Origin: Betaproteobacteria bacterium
GTDB taxonomy: Bacteria; Pseudomonadota; Gammaproteobacteria; Burkholderiales; Thiobacillaceae
Assembly (NCBI GenBank): GCA_016219425.1
Contig: JACRNB010000009.1
Coordinates: 1-64,000 of the forward strand
Direction: 5' to 3'
DNA: 64,000 nucleotides
The notes under the pieces were generated by a model that searched no databases, was not told where the DNA came from, and saw only the letters and a list, made by a program, of their open reading frames with translations. How positions within the stretch are numbered: position 1 is the first letter of the stretch; every line of letters begins with the position of its first letter. This document shows, in pieces, positions 45,573 to 55,547 of this stretch. A program made the translations under genes and the position numbers.

Positions 45573-47056
45573 TGCCGGCCCACGCCCTGGCGCCCATCGT
45601 CGAAGAGCAGATCTGCCAACTCGTGCGCGAACGCACCGGCATCCGCCTGCTCGACCACCAGATGGACACTCTGCGCCGCACCGTGGCCGACGGCATCGCC
45701 CGCTTCGGCCATACCCATGAAGAGGAATACCTGGCCGCCCTGCGCCTGGCCTCACCCAGCTCGCCGGAGTTCGAGCACCTGATCGCCGGCATCACCGTGG
45801 GCGAAAGCTACTTTTTCCGCGACCAGGCGCAGATGGAATGGCTGCGCGAACAGTGGCTGCCGCGCCTGATCGCGCGCCGTCGGGCGGACAACGACCTGCA
45901 CCTGCGCATCTGGAGCGCGGGCTGTTCCGACGGCCAGGAGCTGTACAGCCTGGCCATGCTGCTGGCGGACCTGCTGCCGGATCTGGAACGCTGGAACCTG
46001 CACCTGCTCGGCACCGACCTCAACGCCGCCGCCCTGGCGCGCGCCCTGCGCGGGCGCTACAGCGAGTGGTCGCTGCGCGCCACCCCGGAGAACGCCCGCC
46101 ACCGCCATTTCCGCTGGGAGCGCGACCACACCTGGTCGGTGTCGGAGACCCTGCGCGCCCGCGCCCGCTTCTCCTACCTCAACCTGCGCGAGGACAGCTT
46201 CCCCTCGATGCTGAGCGAGACCGCCGCGCTCGACCTGGTCCTCTGCCGCAACGTCTTCATCTACTTCGACCCCGCCATCGTCGCCGGGGTGCTGCGCAAG
46301 TTCCACGCCTGCCTGGCCCCCGGCGGCTGCCTGCTGCTGGGCGCTTCCGACCTGATCGACAGCGCCACGCTCGACGGCTTCAGCCTGCACGGCCTGGGCA
46401 ACGCGTTCTACCTGGAGCGCCTGGAACCCGCCCAGGCGAGCGCGCCGGAACCCCCGCCCGCGCGGCCCGCCGCAACGCCCCGTAGCGCGCCACCCCCTCC
46501 CGCCACACCGCGCGCCGCCCCCGGCGAGGCCGCAACGCCGCTGGCGGACTACGGCGAGATCATCGCCCTGCTCGGACGCGAGGCCTGGAACGAGACCCTG
46601 GCGGCGGTCGCCGCGCGCCAGGATCGCGGCGAAGGCGGCGCGCTGCTGTGGCAGTTCCGCGCCAAGGCGCTGGCCAATCTGGGACGTGCGCGCGAGGCGC
46701 TGGAGGCCTGCGACATGAGCCTGGCGAGCGATTCCGGCGACAAACACAGCCACTTCCTGCGCGCCCTGATCCTGCTCGAACTGCACCGCCTGCCCGCTGC
46801 CGAAGAGGCCCTGCGCCGCACCCTGTTCCTGGACCGCCGCTTCGTCGAAGCGCACTACCAGTTGGGCCTGTTGCAGATGCGGCGCGGCGCGCGCGCAAGC
46901 GGCTTCAAGTCGATGAAGAACGCGCTCGCCATCGCCGAACAGGCGCGCCCGGACCGCCGCCTGCACGACGCCGCCGGACGCGACCACGAACGCATGGCCG
47001 CGATCCTGCGGCATGAACTGCGCATCTACGAACCCGAAACCGGAGGCCGGAGATGA
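45572..47056 (+). CDS. cheR: CheR-type chemoreceptor methyltransferase with TPR tail
   Basis: A 494-residue protein. Residues 1-280 are the CheR glutamate methyltransferase: TVGESYFFRD, SAM motif RIWSAGCSDGQELYSLAML, GTDLNAAALARAL, and VLCRNVFIYFDPA. A Pro/Ala-rich linker (to about 320) leads to TPR-like helices (WQFRAKALANLGRAREALEA, LHRLPAAEEALRRTLFLDR, FVEAHYQLGLLQMRRG). This domain order is that of WspC-type CheR. ATG 45572 overlaps the preceding cheW stop, and its own stop overlaps the next cheW start. It would methylate one or both receptors encoded downstream. Confidence 0.95.
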   Translation: MPAHALAPIVEEQICQLVRERTGIRLLDHQMDTLRRTVADGIARFGHTHEEEYLAALRLASPSSPEFEHLIAGITVGESYFFRDQAQMEWLREQWLPRLIARRRADNDLHLRIWSAGCSDGQELYSLAMLLADLLPDLERWNLHLLGTDLNAAALARALRGRYSEWSLRATPENARHRHFRWERDHTWSVSETLRARARFSYLNLREDSFPSMLSETAALDLVLCRNVFIYFDPAIVAGVLRKFHACLAPGGCLLLGASDLIDSATLDGFSLHGLGNAFYLERLEPAQASAPEPPPARPAATPRSAPPPPATPRAAPGEAATPLADYGEIIALLGREAWNETLAAVAARQDRGEGGALLWQFRAKALANLGRAREALEACDMSLASDSGDKHSHFLRALILLELHRLPAAEEALRRTLFLDRRFVEAHYQLGLLQMRRGARASGFKSMKNALAIAEQARPDRRLHDAAGRDHERMAAILRHELRIYEPETGGRR

Positions 47057-47613
47057 CCCCCAAATCCGAAATCCGAGATCCGAAATCCGAAATGCCCGAC
47101 TCCCCCTACGCCCGCGCCATCCTGCACCGCCGCGCGGTGCGTCTGGCGTGCGAGACCGAGTCGAAGCAACAGGCCCCGCGCGGCGAACTGTTTCTGGACG
47201 TGCGCCTGGGCGCGCGCGAACGCTACGGCATCCCCTACCGCTGGCTGGACGAGATCGTGCGTCCGCGCGGCCTCACGCCCATCCCCGGCACGCCCCCCTT
47301 CGTGGCCGGGGTGATGGCGCGGCGCGGACAACTGCTCGCGGTGCTTGATCTCGCACGTCTGCTGGGCGTCGAAGCCGACGCCGACAGCCAGGAAGAGCGC
47401 CTGGTGATGGTCAGCGCCGCCGGCCTCTCGCTCGGCCTGCGCGTGGCCGAAGTGCTGGGCAACGACCGCTACCAGGCCGCAGCACTCGGACCCGCGCTGC
47501 CCGGCGCCGGCGAACGCCACTGGATCACCGGCATTCACGCCGGCCACCTGACCATGCTGGATCTGGAGGCCCTGCTCTCCGACCCGCGCATCCGCATCGA
47601 GGAACACGCATGA
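47053..47613 (+). CDS. cheW: CheW-domain coupling protein (second), repeat-encoded N-terminus
   Basis: A 186-residue CheW-domain protein (ERYGIPYRWLDEIVRPRG, FVAGVMARRGQLLAVLDLARL, SLGLRVAEVLGNDR). The first 13 residues (MTPKSEIRDPKSE) are encoded by GAAATCC-type heptamers; an in-frame ATG at 47092 (MPDSPYARA) would give a protein without them. ATG 47053 has CGGAG upstream and overlaps the cheR stop, so I keep it. The stop overlaps the next gene's ATG (ATGA). This corresponds to WspD in Wsp-like operons. Confidence 0.9.
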   Translation: MTPKSEIRDPKSEMPDSPYARAILHRRAVRLACETESKQQAPRGELFLDVRLGARERYGIPYRWLDEIVRPRGLTPIPGTPPFVAGVMARRGQLLAVLDLARLLGVEADADSQEERLVMVSAAGLSLGLRVAEVLGNDRYQAAALGPALPGAGERHWITGIHAGHLTMLDLEALLSDPRIRIEEHA

Positions 47614-48689
47614 CCCCCCTGGCAAGCCCTCAGAGCGGCGCCAACCTGGCCCGCATCCTGGTGGTGGACGACATGGCCACCAACCGCGCCCTGATCCGCG
47701 CCGTACTCGATGCGCGCGAGTTCGAGGTGGTGGAAGCCGACTCCGGCGCCTCCGCCCTGGCGCGCATCCATGCCCTGCGCCCGGACGTGGTCCTGCTCGA
47801 CGTGATGATGCCGGACACCGACGGCATCGAAGTCTGCCGCCGCCTGCGCGAGCAGGAGGAATTCCACCTGCTGCCCATCATCATGCTCACCTCGCTGGGC
47901 AGCCCGGACGACGTGGTGCACGGCATGGAAGTGGGCGCCACCGACTACATCACCAAACCGTTCAACTCGGTGGAACTGACCGCGCGGGTGCGCGCCGCGG
48001 TGGACAAGAAGCGCCTCACCGACCGCCTGGACGACACCGAATCGGTGCTGTTCGCCCTGGCGCGCGTGGTCGAAGCCAAGGACGGCACCACCGGCGACCA
48101 CTGCGACCGCCTCTCGCACCTGTCCGTGGTCCTGGGCGAGGCGCTCGGCCTGCCTTTCGACGATCTCGAAGCCTTGCGCCGCGGCGGCATCCTGCACGAC
48201 ATCGGCAAGGTCGCCATCCCCGACACCGTCCTGCTCAAGAAGGGCAAGCTGGACGATGCGGAATGGGCGGTCATCCGCCAGCACCCGACCACCGGCGCGT
48301 ACCTGTGCAGCGCCCTGCGCACCATGCGCCGCACCGTGGACATCATTCGATACCACCACGAAAAGTGGAACGGCGGCGGCTACCCCTCCGGCCTCGCCGG
48401 CCCCGACATCCCGGTGCTGGCGCGCGTATTCCAGGTGGTGGACGTGTATGACGCCCTCTCCAGCGAACGCCCCTACAAACCCGCCCTGCCCAAGGACGAA
48501 GTCGCCCGCATCCTGCGCGAAGAGACCGCGCGCGGGTTCTGGGATCCGGAAATCATGAGCGTGTTCCTCGACATCCTGGAACACGACCCGACGCGCCTGG
48601 ACATCCCCGCCAACGCGGCGCGCGGGCGCGACGCCGACCTGTTCCAGAACCTCAACGGCGATGTGACGGAGTGGAGAGACAGGCGTTGA
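47610..48689 (+). CDS. Response regulator with HD-GYP domain (c-di-GMP phosphodiesterase)
   Basis: A 359-residue protein: receiver domain at about 15-130 (ILVVDDMATNRAL, phosphoacceptor Asp in VVLLDVMMPDTDG, Lys in ITKPFN) and an HD-GYP domain at about 150-335 (GDHCDRLSHLSVVL, LHDIGKVAIPD, YHHEKWNGGGYPSGLAG). HD-GYP proteins hydrolyse c-di-GMP. As the only full receiver-output enzyme of the cluster, it is the most likely target of the CheA kinase. It overlaps the second cheW. It resembles RpfG-type regulators in domain layout. Confidence 0.94.
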   Translation: MTPLASPQSGANLARILVVDDMATNRALIRAVLDAREFEVVEADSGASALARIHALRPDVVLLDVMMPDTDGIEVCRRLREQEEFHLLPIIMLTSLGSPDDVVHGMEVGATDYITKPFNSVELTARVRAAVDKKRLTDRLDDTESVLFALARVVEAKDGTTGDHCDRLSHLSVVLGEALGLPFDDLEALRRGGILHDIGKVAIPDTVLLKKGKLDDAEWAVIRQHPTTGAYLCSALRTMRRTVDIIRYHHEKWNGGGYPSGLAGPDIPVLARVFQVVDVYDALSSERPYKPALPKDEVARILREETARGFWDPEIMSVFLDILEHDPTRLDIPANAARGRDADLFQNLNGDVTEWRDRR

Positions 48690-48784
48690 TTTCGGATTTC
48701 GGATTGCGGATTTCGGATTTTTCTCGCGCGGCAACGCCGCGCCCGACTTCCCACATCCGAAATCCGAAATCCGAAATCCGAAAT
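48688..48784. repeat. Heptamer repeat element flanking a GC-rich hairpin
   Basis: TTTCGGA-type heptamers, a core hairpin (GCGCGGCAACGCCGCGC near 48727), then inverted heptamers ending CCGAAATGG just before a methyl-accepting gene. Another copy of the whole arrangement is at 53056-53139. Confidence 0.85.
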
Positions 48785-48799
48785 GGAAAGGACTTTTGA

Positions 48800-50749
48800 A
48801 TGATCGAAAAATTCCTGCACGAAGCCGCCAGTTCCAACCTGAGCGAGCAAATGGGCCTGAGCCCCGACCAGCAATCCCAGCACAAGGCCTTTCTCGGCCT
48901 CACCGAAGCGGACCTGGGCCTGCTGGCGGAACTGGCGCCCGTCATCGAACGCCATGCCGATGCGGTGGTGGAGGGCTTCTACGCCAACATCCAGCACTAC
49001 CCGGAACTGGAACGGCTGATCCTCGGGGCCGGCTCCAGCGTCGAGCGCCTGAAGCGCACCCAGCGCGCCTACCTGCAGGAACTGTTCAAGGGCGACCTGG
49101 GGCCGGAATACTTCGAGCGCCGCCTGCGCGTAGGCGTGATCCATCACAAGATCGGCCTCACCCCGCGCTGGTATCTGGGCAGCTACTCGGTCTACATGCA
49201 ACTGCTCGCGCCGCTGATCTTCCGCCACTGGCGCTGGCAGCGCGGGCGCGCCCTGCAAGCGGTGCTGGCGCTGGACAAGGTGCTCTCGCTCGACGCCCAA
49301 CTCGCCATCGACACCTACATCCACAGCCTCACCGCCGAACTCACCGTGGTCAGTCTGTCCAAAGGCGAGCTGGAACAGCGCCTGGCCGCCTACAACGGCC
49401 TGATCGACCGCGTCGCCAAGGGCGACCTGACCGCACGCATCGAAACCGCAGTCGGATTGGCGACGGATGACGATCTGGCGCACCTGGGCGTGAACCTCAA
49501 CCAGATGACCGACCGCCTCGCCGAGATGACCAGCGAAGTCGCCGAATCCAGCAACGCCATGCTGGTCAGCGTGGAACAGGTGCGCGCCTCCATCGGCGCA
49601 CAGTCCAGCGGCGCGGCGCAGCAGGCCGCCTCGGTGAACGAGACCACCGCCACCCTGGAACAGATCAAGGCCACCTCGCAGCAGACCCTGGAGAAGGCCA
49701 CCGCACTCAAGGAGGTGGCCGACCGCGCCCGCGCCGAAGGCGACCAGGGCCTCACCGTGGTGGAAGCGGCAGTCAACGCCATGCGCCACACGCGCGGCCA
49801 GGTCGAAGCCATCGCCGGCCACATCGGCGTGCTCAACGAACGCCTGCAACAGATCGGCGACATCACCAACGCCGTGGGCGAACTCGCGCAGCAATCCAAG
49901 ATGCTCGCCCTCAACGCCTCCATCGAAGCCGCCAAGGCCGGCGACGCCGGGCGCGGCTTCGCCGTGGTGGCGGAAGAGGTGCGCGACCTGGCCGAACAGT
50001 CGCGCCAGGCCACCACCCAGGTGCAAGGCATCCTGGGCGAGATCCGCAACGCCGCCGCGCGCGCAGTGCGGGCGGTGGAAGAAGGCAACGAAGGGGCCGA
50101 CCGCGGCGCCAACCTGGCCGACCGCGCCGGCGAGACCCTGAACAGCCTCAACCGGGTGATCCACGACACCGCGCTCGCCAGCCAGCAGATCGTCGCCGCC
50201 GTGCGCCAGGAGGCCTCCGGCATCGACCAGATCCGCATCGCCATGAAGGACATCAGCCAGGTCACCAGCCAGTTCGTCGCCGCCACGCGCCAGACCGAAG
50301 CCGCCACCGACCAGCTCACCGACTACGCCGCCCTGTTGCAGAACATGGTGCGCTTGTTCCGGGTGGGCGGCGCGCGCTTCGACTTCGACCGCGCGCGCAC
50401 CCTGCACCGCACCTGGGTGGCGCGGCTGGAGGCCTTCCTCGCCGGGCGCGCCACCCTGGCCGAAGAAGAAGCCGTATCGCACCACCACTGCCAGCTGGGC
50501 CTCTGGTACGACAGCGAAGGCCTGCAACGCTACGGCCACATCCCCGAGATGCTCGCTCTGGACGCGCCGCACCGCGAACTGCACGAATTGATCCACGACG
50601 TGGTGCAGCAGCAGAACAGCGGACGCCGCCCCAACGCCGAGCAGGTCATGGCGCGGGTGCGCACCCTGTCCGCCCGCATCGTCGAATTGCTCGACCGCAT
50701 CGAGACCAAGTCGCGCACCCTGGAAACGGGCCGAGGAGAAGCGGGATGA
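48800..50749 (+). CDS. Soluble chemoreceptor with globin-coupled sensor and CZB domain
   Basis: A 649-residue methyl-accepting protein without membrane segments. Residues 1 to about 185 are a protoglobin-type sensor (HADAVVEGFYANIQHYPELE, RVGVIHHKIGLTPRWYLGSY with the likely haem-ligating His), then a HAMP-like linker, the MCP signalling hairpin at about 250-510 (tip GELAQQSKMLALNASIEAAK-like region), and a C-terminal zinc-binding CZB domain (LHRTWVARLEAFLAG, HHHCQLGLWYDSEG, PHRELHELIHD). It probably senses oxygen or redox in the cytoplasm. AAGGA precedes ATG 48800. Confidence 0.93.
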   Translation: MIEKFLHEAASSNLSEQMGLSPDQQSQHKAFLGLTEADLGLLAELAPVIERHADAVVEGFYANIQHYPELERLILGAGSSVERLKRTQRAYLQELFKGDLGPEYFERRLRVGVIHHKIGLTPRWYLGSYSVYMQLLAPLIFRHWRWQRGRALQAVLALDKVLSLDAQLAIDTYIHSLTAELTVVSLSKGELEQRLAAYNGLIDRVAKGDLTARIETAVGLATDDDLAHLGVNLNQMTDRLAEMTSEVAESSNAMLVSVEQVRASIGAQSSGAAQQAASVNETTATLEQIKATSQQTLEKATALKEVADRARAEGDQGLTVVEAAVNAMRHTRGQVEAIAGHIGVLNERLQQIGDITNAVGELAQQSKMLALNASIEAAKAGDAGRGFAVVAEEVRDLAEQSRQATTQVQGILGEIRNAAARAVRAVEEGNEGADRGANLADRAGETLNSLNRVIHDTALASQQIVAAVRQEASGIDQIRIAMKDISQVTSQFVAATRQTEAATDQLTDYAALLQNMVRLFRVGGARFDFDRARTLHRTWVARLEAFLAGRATLAEEEAVSHHHCQLGLWYDSEGLQRYGHIPEMLALDAPHRELHELIHDVVQQQNSGRRPNAEQVMARVRTLSARIVELLDRIETKSRTLETGRGEAG

Positions 50750-50769
50750 CCCCAGTTGCCAAACACGCC

Positions 50770-50846
50770 GTAGGAGCCCGGCTGTGCCGGGCGATCCACC
50801 GTCCCGCAACGCCAACCCCCATCGCCCGGCACAGCCGGGCTCCTAC
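50770..50846. repeat. Inverted pair of the TAGGAGCCCGGCTGTGCCGG repeat
   Basis: GTAGGAGCCCGGCTGTGCCG begins the left arm and its inverted copy ends the right arm, separated by about 25 bases, in the gap between the two receptor genes. Confidence 0.88.
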
Positions 50847-50887
50847 AAGGGGGCGCATCGTGACGCCGTCCCCCGCAGGAGACTGAC

Positions 50888-53053
50888 GTGATCCATGTGG
50901 AAAACCTCACCATGCGCGGCAAGCTGGTCGCCGTACTGGTTCTGCCCATGTTCGCCCTGGCCCTGTTCGCCGCGCATGCCCTCTGGCAGGAGGCCGAACG
51001 GCGCGCCGGCATGGCGGAACTGGCGCGCGCCGCCACGCTATCCCTGGCGACGGGCGATCTGGTGCACGAATTGCAGGCGGAACGCGGACGCACCAGCCTG
51101 TTCCTGGCGCGCCAGGGACGCCAGTTCGAGGCGGAACTGGCGCGCCAGCGCACTGCGGTCGATCAGGCCTGGCACACCCTGGAATCGCTCCAGGGGCGCG
51201 CTACGCGGCACGACCCGGGCCTGCCCGCCGGTCTGCTGACGGAACGCCGCGCCGAAATCGCGCACCTGCGCGTCGAAGTGGACCGCGTGGCCCTCTCCCC
51301 CGCGCGTGCGCTGGAAAACTACAGTCTGGTCATACGCACCCTGCTGGGCGCAATCGAAGGGCTCGCCGCCCGCACCCCCGACGCCGGCGTCGCGCAGCAA
51401 TTCGCCGCCTACCGCTGGCTGATCCAGGCCAAAGAAGCCGCCGGACAGGAACGCGCCGAGGGCGGGCGCTGGCTGGCGGGCGGCGCGGACGCGGCCCTGG
51501 CGACGCGCCTGATTGAACTCGCCGCCCAGCAGACCCTGCTGCTCGACCAGTTCCAGGCGCAGGCGCACGACCCCCTGCGCCGCGCCTGGCGCGACGCCGC
51601 CCAAGCCGACTGCGTGCGCGCCCTGCCGGCGTTGCGCATCGCCTTGCGCAACGCCCAGCCCGCCACCCGCCCCGGCCCCGAAATCTGGTTCGACACCGCC
51701 AGTTGCCGCATGGAACGCCTGCACGACGTGGAAGCCGCCTATGCACGCCACCTCGCCGACCTGACCTCCACTCTGGACGCCGGCAGCCGCGCGCGCCTGG
51801 CGCTGATCGTGCTGTTCGCCCTGCTGCCGATTCCGTTCAGCCTGTGGCTGATCGTGCGTGTGGCGCGCAACGTGAGCGGCCATTCGCGCTGGCTGCTCAC
51901 CGCCATGCACGGCATCGCCGGCGGCAACTTCAACGTCTCGCTGCCGCCCGCCAGCCACGACGAGCTGGGCGAACTGGCGCAGGGGCTGGAGGCCCTGCGC
52001 GGCCAGCTCGCGCGTCTGGTCGCGGAACAGGGGCGGCAGCTCCGGCGCGAACGCGAGACCGGCGCGGAACTGGAACGGCACAGCCTGGAGATCCAGCACT
52101 TCGCCCAGCGCATCGCCGCCGGTGATCTGGCGGGCCGTCTGGAAGAGGACGACGACACCCTGGGCCGCCTCGCCAGCAGCCTCAACCACATGGCCGAGGG
52201 TCTCGCCGGCCTGGCCGGGCGTGTGCGCGAGACCGGCTCCACCCTGCTCGCCACGGTCAGCCAGATGCACAGCGCGGTGGCGGCGCAGTCTTCCGGCGCA
52301 AGCGAGCAGGCCGCCTCGGTGACGCAGACCATGACCACGCTGGAGGAGATTCGCGCCACCTCGACGCAAACCCTGGAGAAGGCGCAACGGCTGGGCGAGA
52401 TGGCGGAACGCGCGCGCAGCGAGGGCGAACACGGACGCCAGGTGGTGGAAGAGAGCATTGCCGGCATCGGCGAGGTGAATCTCAAGGTGGACGCCATCGC
52501 CCGCACCATCCTCTCGCTCAACGAGCGCACCCAGCGCATCGGCGAGATCACGGGGGCGGTGAGCGGCATCGCCCGGCAGTTGCGCCTGCTTTCCCTCAAT
52601 GCCGCCATCGAAGCCACCCGCGCCGGCGAGGCCGGCCAGGGGTTCGCCGTGGTCGCCACCGAGGTGAAACAGTTGGCCGAGCAATCGCAGACCGCCACCG
52701 AGCAGGTGCAACGCATCCTGGAAGAGATCCGCCATGCCACCGACCGCGCCGTGATGGCCACCGAGGACGGCGCCAAGGGCGTGGAACGCGGACTGGCCCA
52801 GGTACAGCGCGCGGGCGAAGCAATCCGCAGCCTGGAAGGCGTGGTGCGCGACACCAGCCTGGGCAGCCGCCAGATCGTCGCCGCCGTGCGCCAGGAGAGC
52901 GCAGGCATCGAGCAGATCGCCACCGCCATGAGCGACATCCACGCCGTCACCACCCGCTTCGTCACCGCCACCGAGCAGACCCGCGCGGCAACGGACGAAC
53001 TCTCCTACCTCGCACAGCGCCTGTCGGCGGTGGCGAGCTTGTACAAGGTCTAG
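50888..53053 (+). CDS. Membrane chemoreceptor with NIT (nitrate/nitrite-sensing-type) domain
   Basis: A 721-residue methyl-accepting protein starting at GTG 50888, with AGGAGA upstream. A membrane helix lies at about 11-32 ([20 protein letters not shown]), then a periplasmic NIT-like helical sensor ([20 protein letters not shown]), a second helix near 305-325 ([20 protein letters not shown]), HAMP regions, and the signalling domain ([38 protein letters not shown]). NIT domains in relatives respond to nitrate or nitrite; the ligand here is not proven. It is the second receptor of the cluster. Confidence 0.93.
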   Translation: MIHVENLTMRGKLVAVLVLPMFALALFAAHALWQEAERRAGMAELARAATLSLATGDLVHELQAERGRTSLFLARQGRQFEAELARQRTAVDQAWHTLESLQGRATRHDPGLPAGLLTERRAEIAHLRVEVDRVALSPARALENYSLVIRTLLGAIEGLAARTPDAGVAQQFAAYRWLIQAKEAAGQERAEGGRWLAGGADAALATRLIELAAQQTLLLDQFQAQAHDPLRRAWRDAAQADCVRALPALRIALRNAQPATRPGPEIWFDTASCRMERLHDVEAAYARHLADLTSTLDAGSRARLALIVLFALLPIPFSLWLIVRVARNVSGHSRWLLTAMHGIAGGNFNVSLPPASHDELGELAQGLEALRGQLARLVAEQGRQLRRERETGAELERHSLEIQHFAQRIAAGDLAGRLEEDDDTLGRLASSLNHMAEGLAGLAGRVRETGSTLLATVSQMHSAVAAQSSGASEQAASVTQTMTTLEEIRATSTQTLEKAQRLGEMAERARSEGEHGRQVVEESIAGIGEVNLKVDAIARTILSLNERTQRIGEITGAVSGIARQLRLLSLNAAIEATRAGEAGQGFAVVATEVKQLAEQSQTATEQVQRILEEIRHATDRAVMATEDGAKGVERGLAQVQRAGEAIRSLEGVVRDTSLGSRQIVAAVRQESAGIEQIATAMSDIHAVTTRFVTATEQTRAATDELSYLAQRLSAVASLYKV

Positions 53054-53055
53054 TG

Positions 53056-53139
53056 ATGTCGGATTGCGGATTTCGGATTTCGGATGTTTCTCGCGCGGCC
53101 ACGCCGCGCCCGGCTTCCACATCCGAAATCCGAAATCCG
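53056..53139. repeat. Heptamer repeat element flanking a GC-rich hairpin (second copy)
   Basis: GGATTTC heptamers, then TTTCTCGCGCGGCCACGCCG, then inverted heptamers, directly after the receptor stop. Nearly the same sequence as 48688-48784. Confidence 0.85.
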
Positions 53140-53145
53140 CAGCCC

Positions 53146-53237
53146 GTAGCCCGGATGCAGCGCAGCGGAATCCGGGGGGCAGCGCGGCCAACGTACCCAA
53201 GCCCCGGATTCCGGCCTGCGGCCTCCATCCGGGCTAC
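53146..53237. repeat. REP-like palindrome GTAGCCCGGATGCAGCGCAG family
   Basis: An imperfect inverted repeat starting GTAGCCCGGATGCAGCGCAG and ending CATCCGGGCTAC, related to 44892-44970, between the NIT receptor and cheA. Confidence 0.85.
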
Positions 53238-53249
53238 GTTTGCTTCCAC

Positions 53250-53280
53250 ATCCGAAATCCGAAATCCGAAATCCGAAATT
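53250..53280. repeat. Heptamer tract before cheA
   Basis: Four copies of ATCCGAA end five bases before the cheA ATG and occupy the place where a ribosome-binding site would be expected. Confidence 0.85.
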
Positions 53281-53284
53281 AGCC

Positions 53285-55474
53285 ATGCGCGCTGACATCG
53301 ACCCACGCCTGATGCAGCAATTGCTGCAAACCTTCCGAGCCCAGTTGGAGGAGCGCTTGCAGGTCATCGTCGATGGCCTGCTGGCGCTGGAGCAGGAGGG
53401 CGTAGCGGAGGCGCGCTCACACCTGTTCGATGCGCTGTTCCGCGCTGCGCACAACATCAAGGGTGCGGCGCGCGGCGTCGGTCTGGAGCGGGTGGCGGAG
53501 TTGGCGCACGCGCTGGAAGACCTGTTTTCCGCGCTCCGGCGCGAGGCCGTGGCGAGCCAGCCCGGCCTGGTGGAGTTGTGCCTGGTGGCGGTGGACGGGC
53601 TGCGCCGCGAGGTGGACGCGGAATCGGGCGGTCAGCCCGCCGCAGGGGCCGCCAGCGCCGAGCTTTTGCAACGTCTGCACGCGGCGGCGACGGGCGCTCC
53701 CCTGCCGCCGCCGCGTGCAGACGCTCCCACAGCGGCCCTGGCGCGCCCGTTGCCGGACACCATCCGCCTGCCGGTGGCGCGCCTGGATCGCATCGCCGAT
53801 CTGGCGGAGGAGTTGCAGGCGAGCAAGATCCGGGTGGACGACCACTATCAGATGAGCCGCCAGTTGTATGACCTGGCCTTGCGGCTGCGCCAGATGTGGC
53901 GCGCGGAGGCGGGGATGCCGTCGGGCCTGGCGACGTTCTCGCCCGGCGTCAGCCGCGTCCCGCATACCGAATTCGACGATCTGACCCTGGAGGTCGAACG
54001 TCTGGCCGATGCCATGCAGCGCGGCCTGCGCGCCACCGTGGCGCAGTTGCGGCCCATCGCCGGCGGGCTGCGCGAGGATGTGCGCGACCTGCGCATGGTG
54101 TCGGCGGACAGTGTGCTCAAGCCTTTTGTGCTCACCGTGCGCGATCTGGCGAAGAGCCTGGGCAAGCGCGCGGAACTGGTGCTGGAGGGCGAACGCCTGG
54201 AGATGGACCGCGCCATCCTCGACGCCCTGCGCGACCCGCTTATCCACCTGCTGCGCAATGCGGTGGACCACGGCATCGAGACGCCCGTGCAACGCCGTCT
54301 TCAGGGCAAGGGTGAGACCGGGCTCATCACCCTGCGTCTGGAGCGGGAGGGTCAATCCGTCGTGGTCACGGTGTCCGACGACGGCGCCGGGGTCGATACC
54401 ACGCGTGTGCGCCATCGCATCCGCGCTCTGGGTCTGGCGAGCGAGGAGGAGGTGGCGGGCATGAGTTCGCGCGCCCTGCTCGACTATCTGTTCCGTCCCG
54501 GCTTCAGCACCCGCGCCGAGGTGAGCGAGGTGTCCGGGCGCGGGGTCGGGCTGGATGTGGTGCAGGTACACCTGCAAGCCCTGGGCGGGCGCATCGCGGT
54601 GGAGACCGAACTCAACGGCGGCGCGCGCTTCCGCCTCACCCTGCCTCTCACCCTGGCGAGTGACCACGGCCTGCTGGTGCGCACGGCGGGCCAGGTCTAT
54701 GCCCTGCCCAGCCTGTATGTGCAGCGCATCCTGGAGCTGACGCCGGAACAGATCATCGAGGTTTCGGGCAGTCAGGCGGTGATGGTGGACGATGCGCCGG
54801 TGCCGCTGCGCGATCTGGCCACGCTGCTCGGTCAGCGCGGTGCGGCGGACGACTACGCTGACTTGATCAGCGTGGCGGTGATCCGACGCGGCTGGCAGCG
54901 CGTGGCTCTGCGTGTGGATCACGTCCTGGGCGAACGCGAGATGGTGGTCAAGCCGCTCGCGCCGCCGCTGTATGCGGTGCGCCACATCGCGGGCGGCGCA
55001 CTCGGGCGCGACGGCGACATCCTGCTGGTGCTGGCGGTAAGCGATCTGCTCGCCAGCGCCCTGGGCGCGAGCGGGCGCGTGGTGTCGCACCACGATGCCG
55101 AGGCGCGTCCGACGCCGCGCATCCTGGTGGCGGACGATTCCATCACCACGCGCACCCTGGAGCAGAGCATCCTGGAAAACGCCGGCTACCGCGTACAGGT
55201 CGTCGCCGACGGCGAGCAGGCCTGGGAGGCGCTGCACAACGGCAGTTTCGATCTGCTCATCACCGATGTGGAGATGCCCGAACTGGATGGCTTCGAACTC
55301 ACCCGCCGGGTGCGCGCCGACCCCCGCCTGGCCAATCTCCCGGTGGTCATCGTCACCTCGCTGGCCAGCCCGGAACACCGCCACCGCGGCCTGGAGGTGC
55401 GCGCCGACGCCTATGTGGTGAAGAGCAGCTTCGAGACGCGCGAACTGCTGGAAGTGGTGGGACAACTTTTATGA
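53285..55474 (+). CDS. cheA: Hybrid CheA histidine kinase with C-terminal receiver
   Basis: A 729-residue kinase: HPt/P1 domain (RAAHNIKGAARGVGL, His near residue 55), dimerisation, HATPase with LLRNAVDHGIE, SDDGAGVDTTRVRH and SGRGVGLDVVQVHLQ, CheW-like P5 domain, and a receiver at about 605-725 (ILVADDSITTRTLEQSIL, Asp in LLITDVEMPELDG). No separate P2 domain is visible. The P1-to-REC layout is that of WspE/FrzE-type hybrid CheA. ATG 53285 lacks a Shine-Dalgarno; heptamer repeats lie directly upstream. There is no stand-alone CheY in the cluster. Confidence 0.95.
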   Translation: MRADIDPRLMQQLLQTFRAQLEERLQVIVDGLLALEQEGVAEARSHLFDALFRAAHNIKGAARGVGLERVAELAHALEDLFSALRREAVASQPGLVELCLVAVDGLRREVDAESGGQPAAGAASAELLQRLHAAATGAPLPPPRADAPTAALARPLPDTIRLPVARLDRIADLAEELQASKIRVDDHYQMSRQLYDLALRLRQMWRAEAGMPSGLATFSPGVSRVPHTEFDDLTLEVERLADAMQRGLRATVAQLRPIAGGLREDVRDLRMVSADSVLKPFVLTVRDLAKSLGKRAELVLEGERLEMDRAILDALRDPLIHLLRNAVDHGIETPVQRRLQGKGETGLITLRLEREGQSVVVTVSDDGAGVDTTRVRHRIRALGLASEEEVAGMSSRALLDYLFRPGFSTRAEVSEVSGRGVGLDVVQVHLQALGGRIAVETELNGGARFRLTLPLTLASDHGLLVRTAGQVYALPSLYVQRILELTPEQIIEVSGSQAVMVDDAPVPLRDLATLLGQRGAADDYADLISVAVIRRGWQRVALRVDHVLGEREMVVKPLAPPLYAVRHIAGGALGRDGDILLVLAVSDLLASALGASGRVVSHHDAEARPTPRILVADDSITTRTLEQSILENAGYRVQVVADGEQAWEALHNGSFDLLITDVEMPELDGFELTRRVRADPRLANLPVVIVTSLASPEHRHRGLEVRADAYVVKSSFETRELLEVVGQLL

Positions 55475-55535
55475 TTTCGGATTTCGGATTTCGGATTTCG
55501 GATTTCGGATTTCGGATTTCGGATTTCGGATTTCG
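55473..55535. repeat. Nine tandem GATTTCG heptamers after cheA
   Basis: Exactly 63 bases, nine perfect copies of GATTTCG, starting inside the cheA stop codon and ending 13 bases before the next start. This is the longest heptamer tract in the window. Confidence 0.95.
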
Positions 55536-55547
55536 AGGGGAGGGTGA

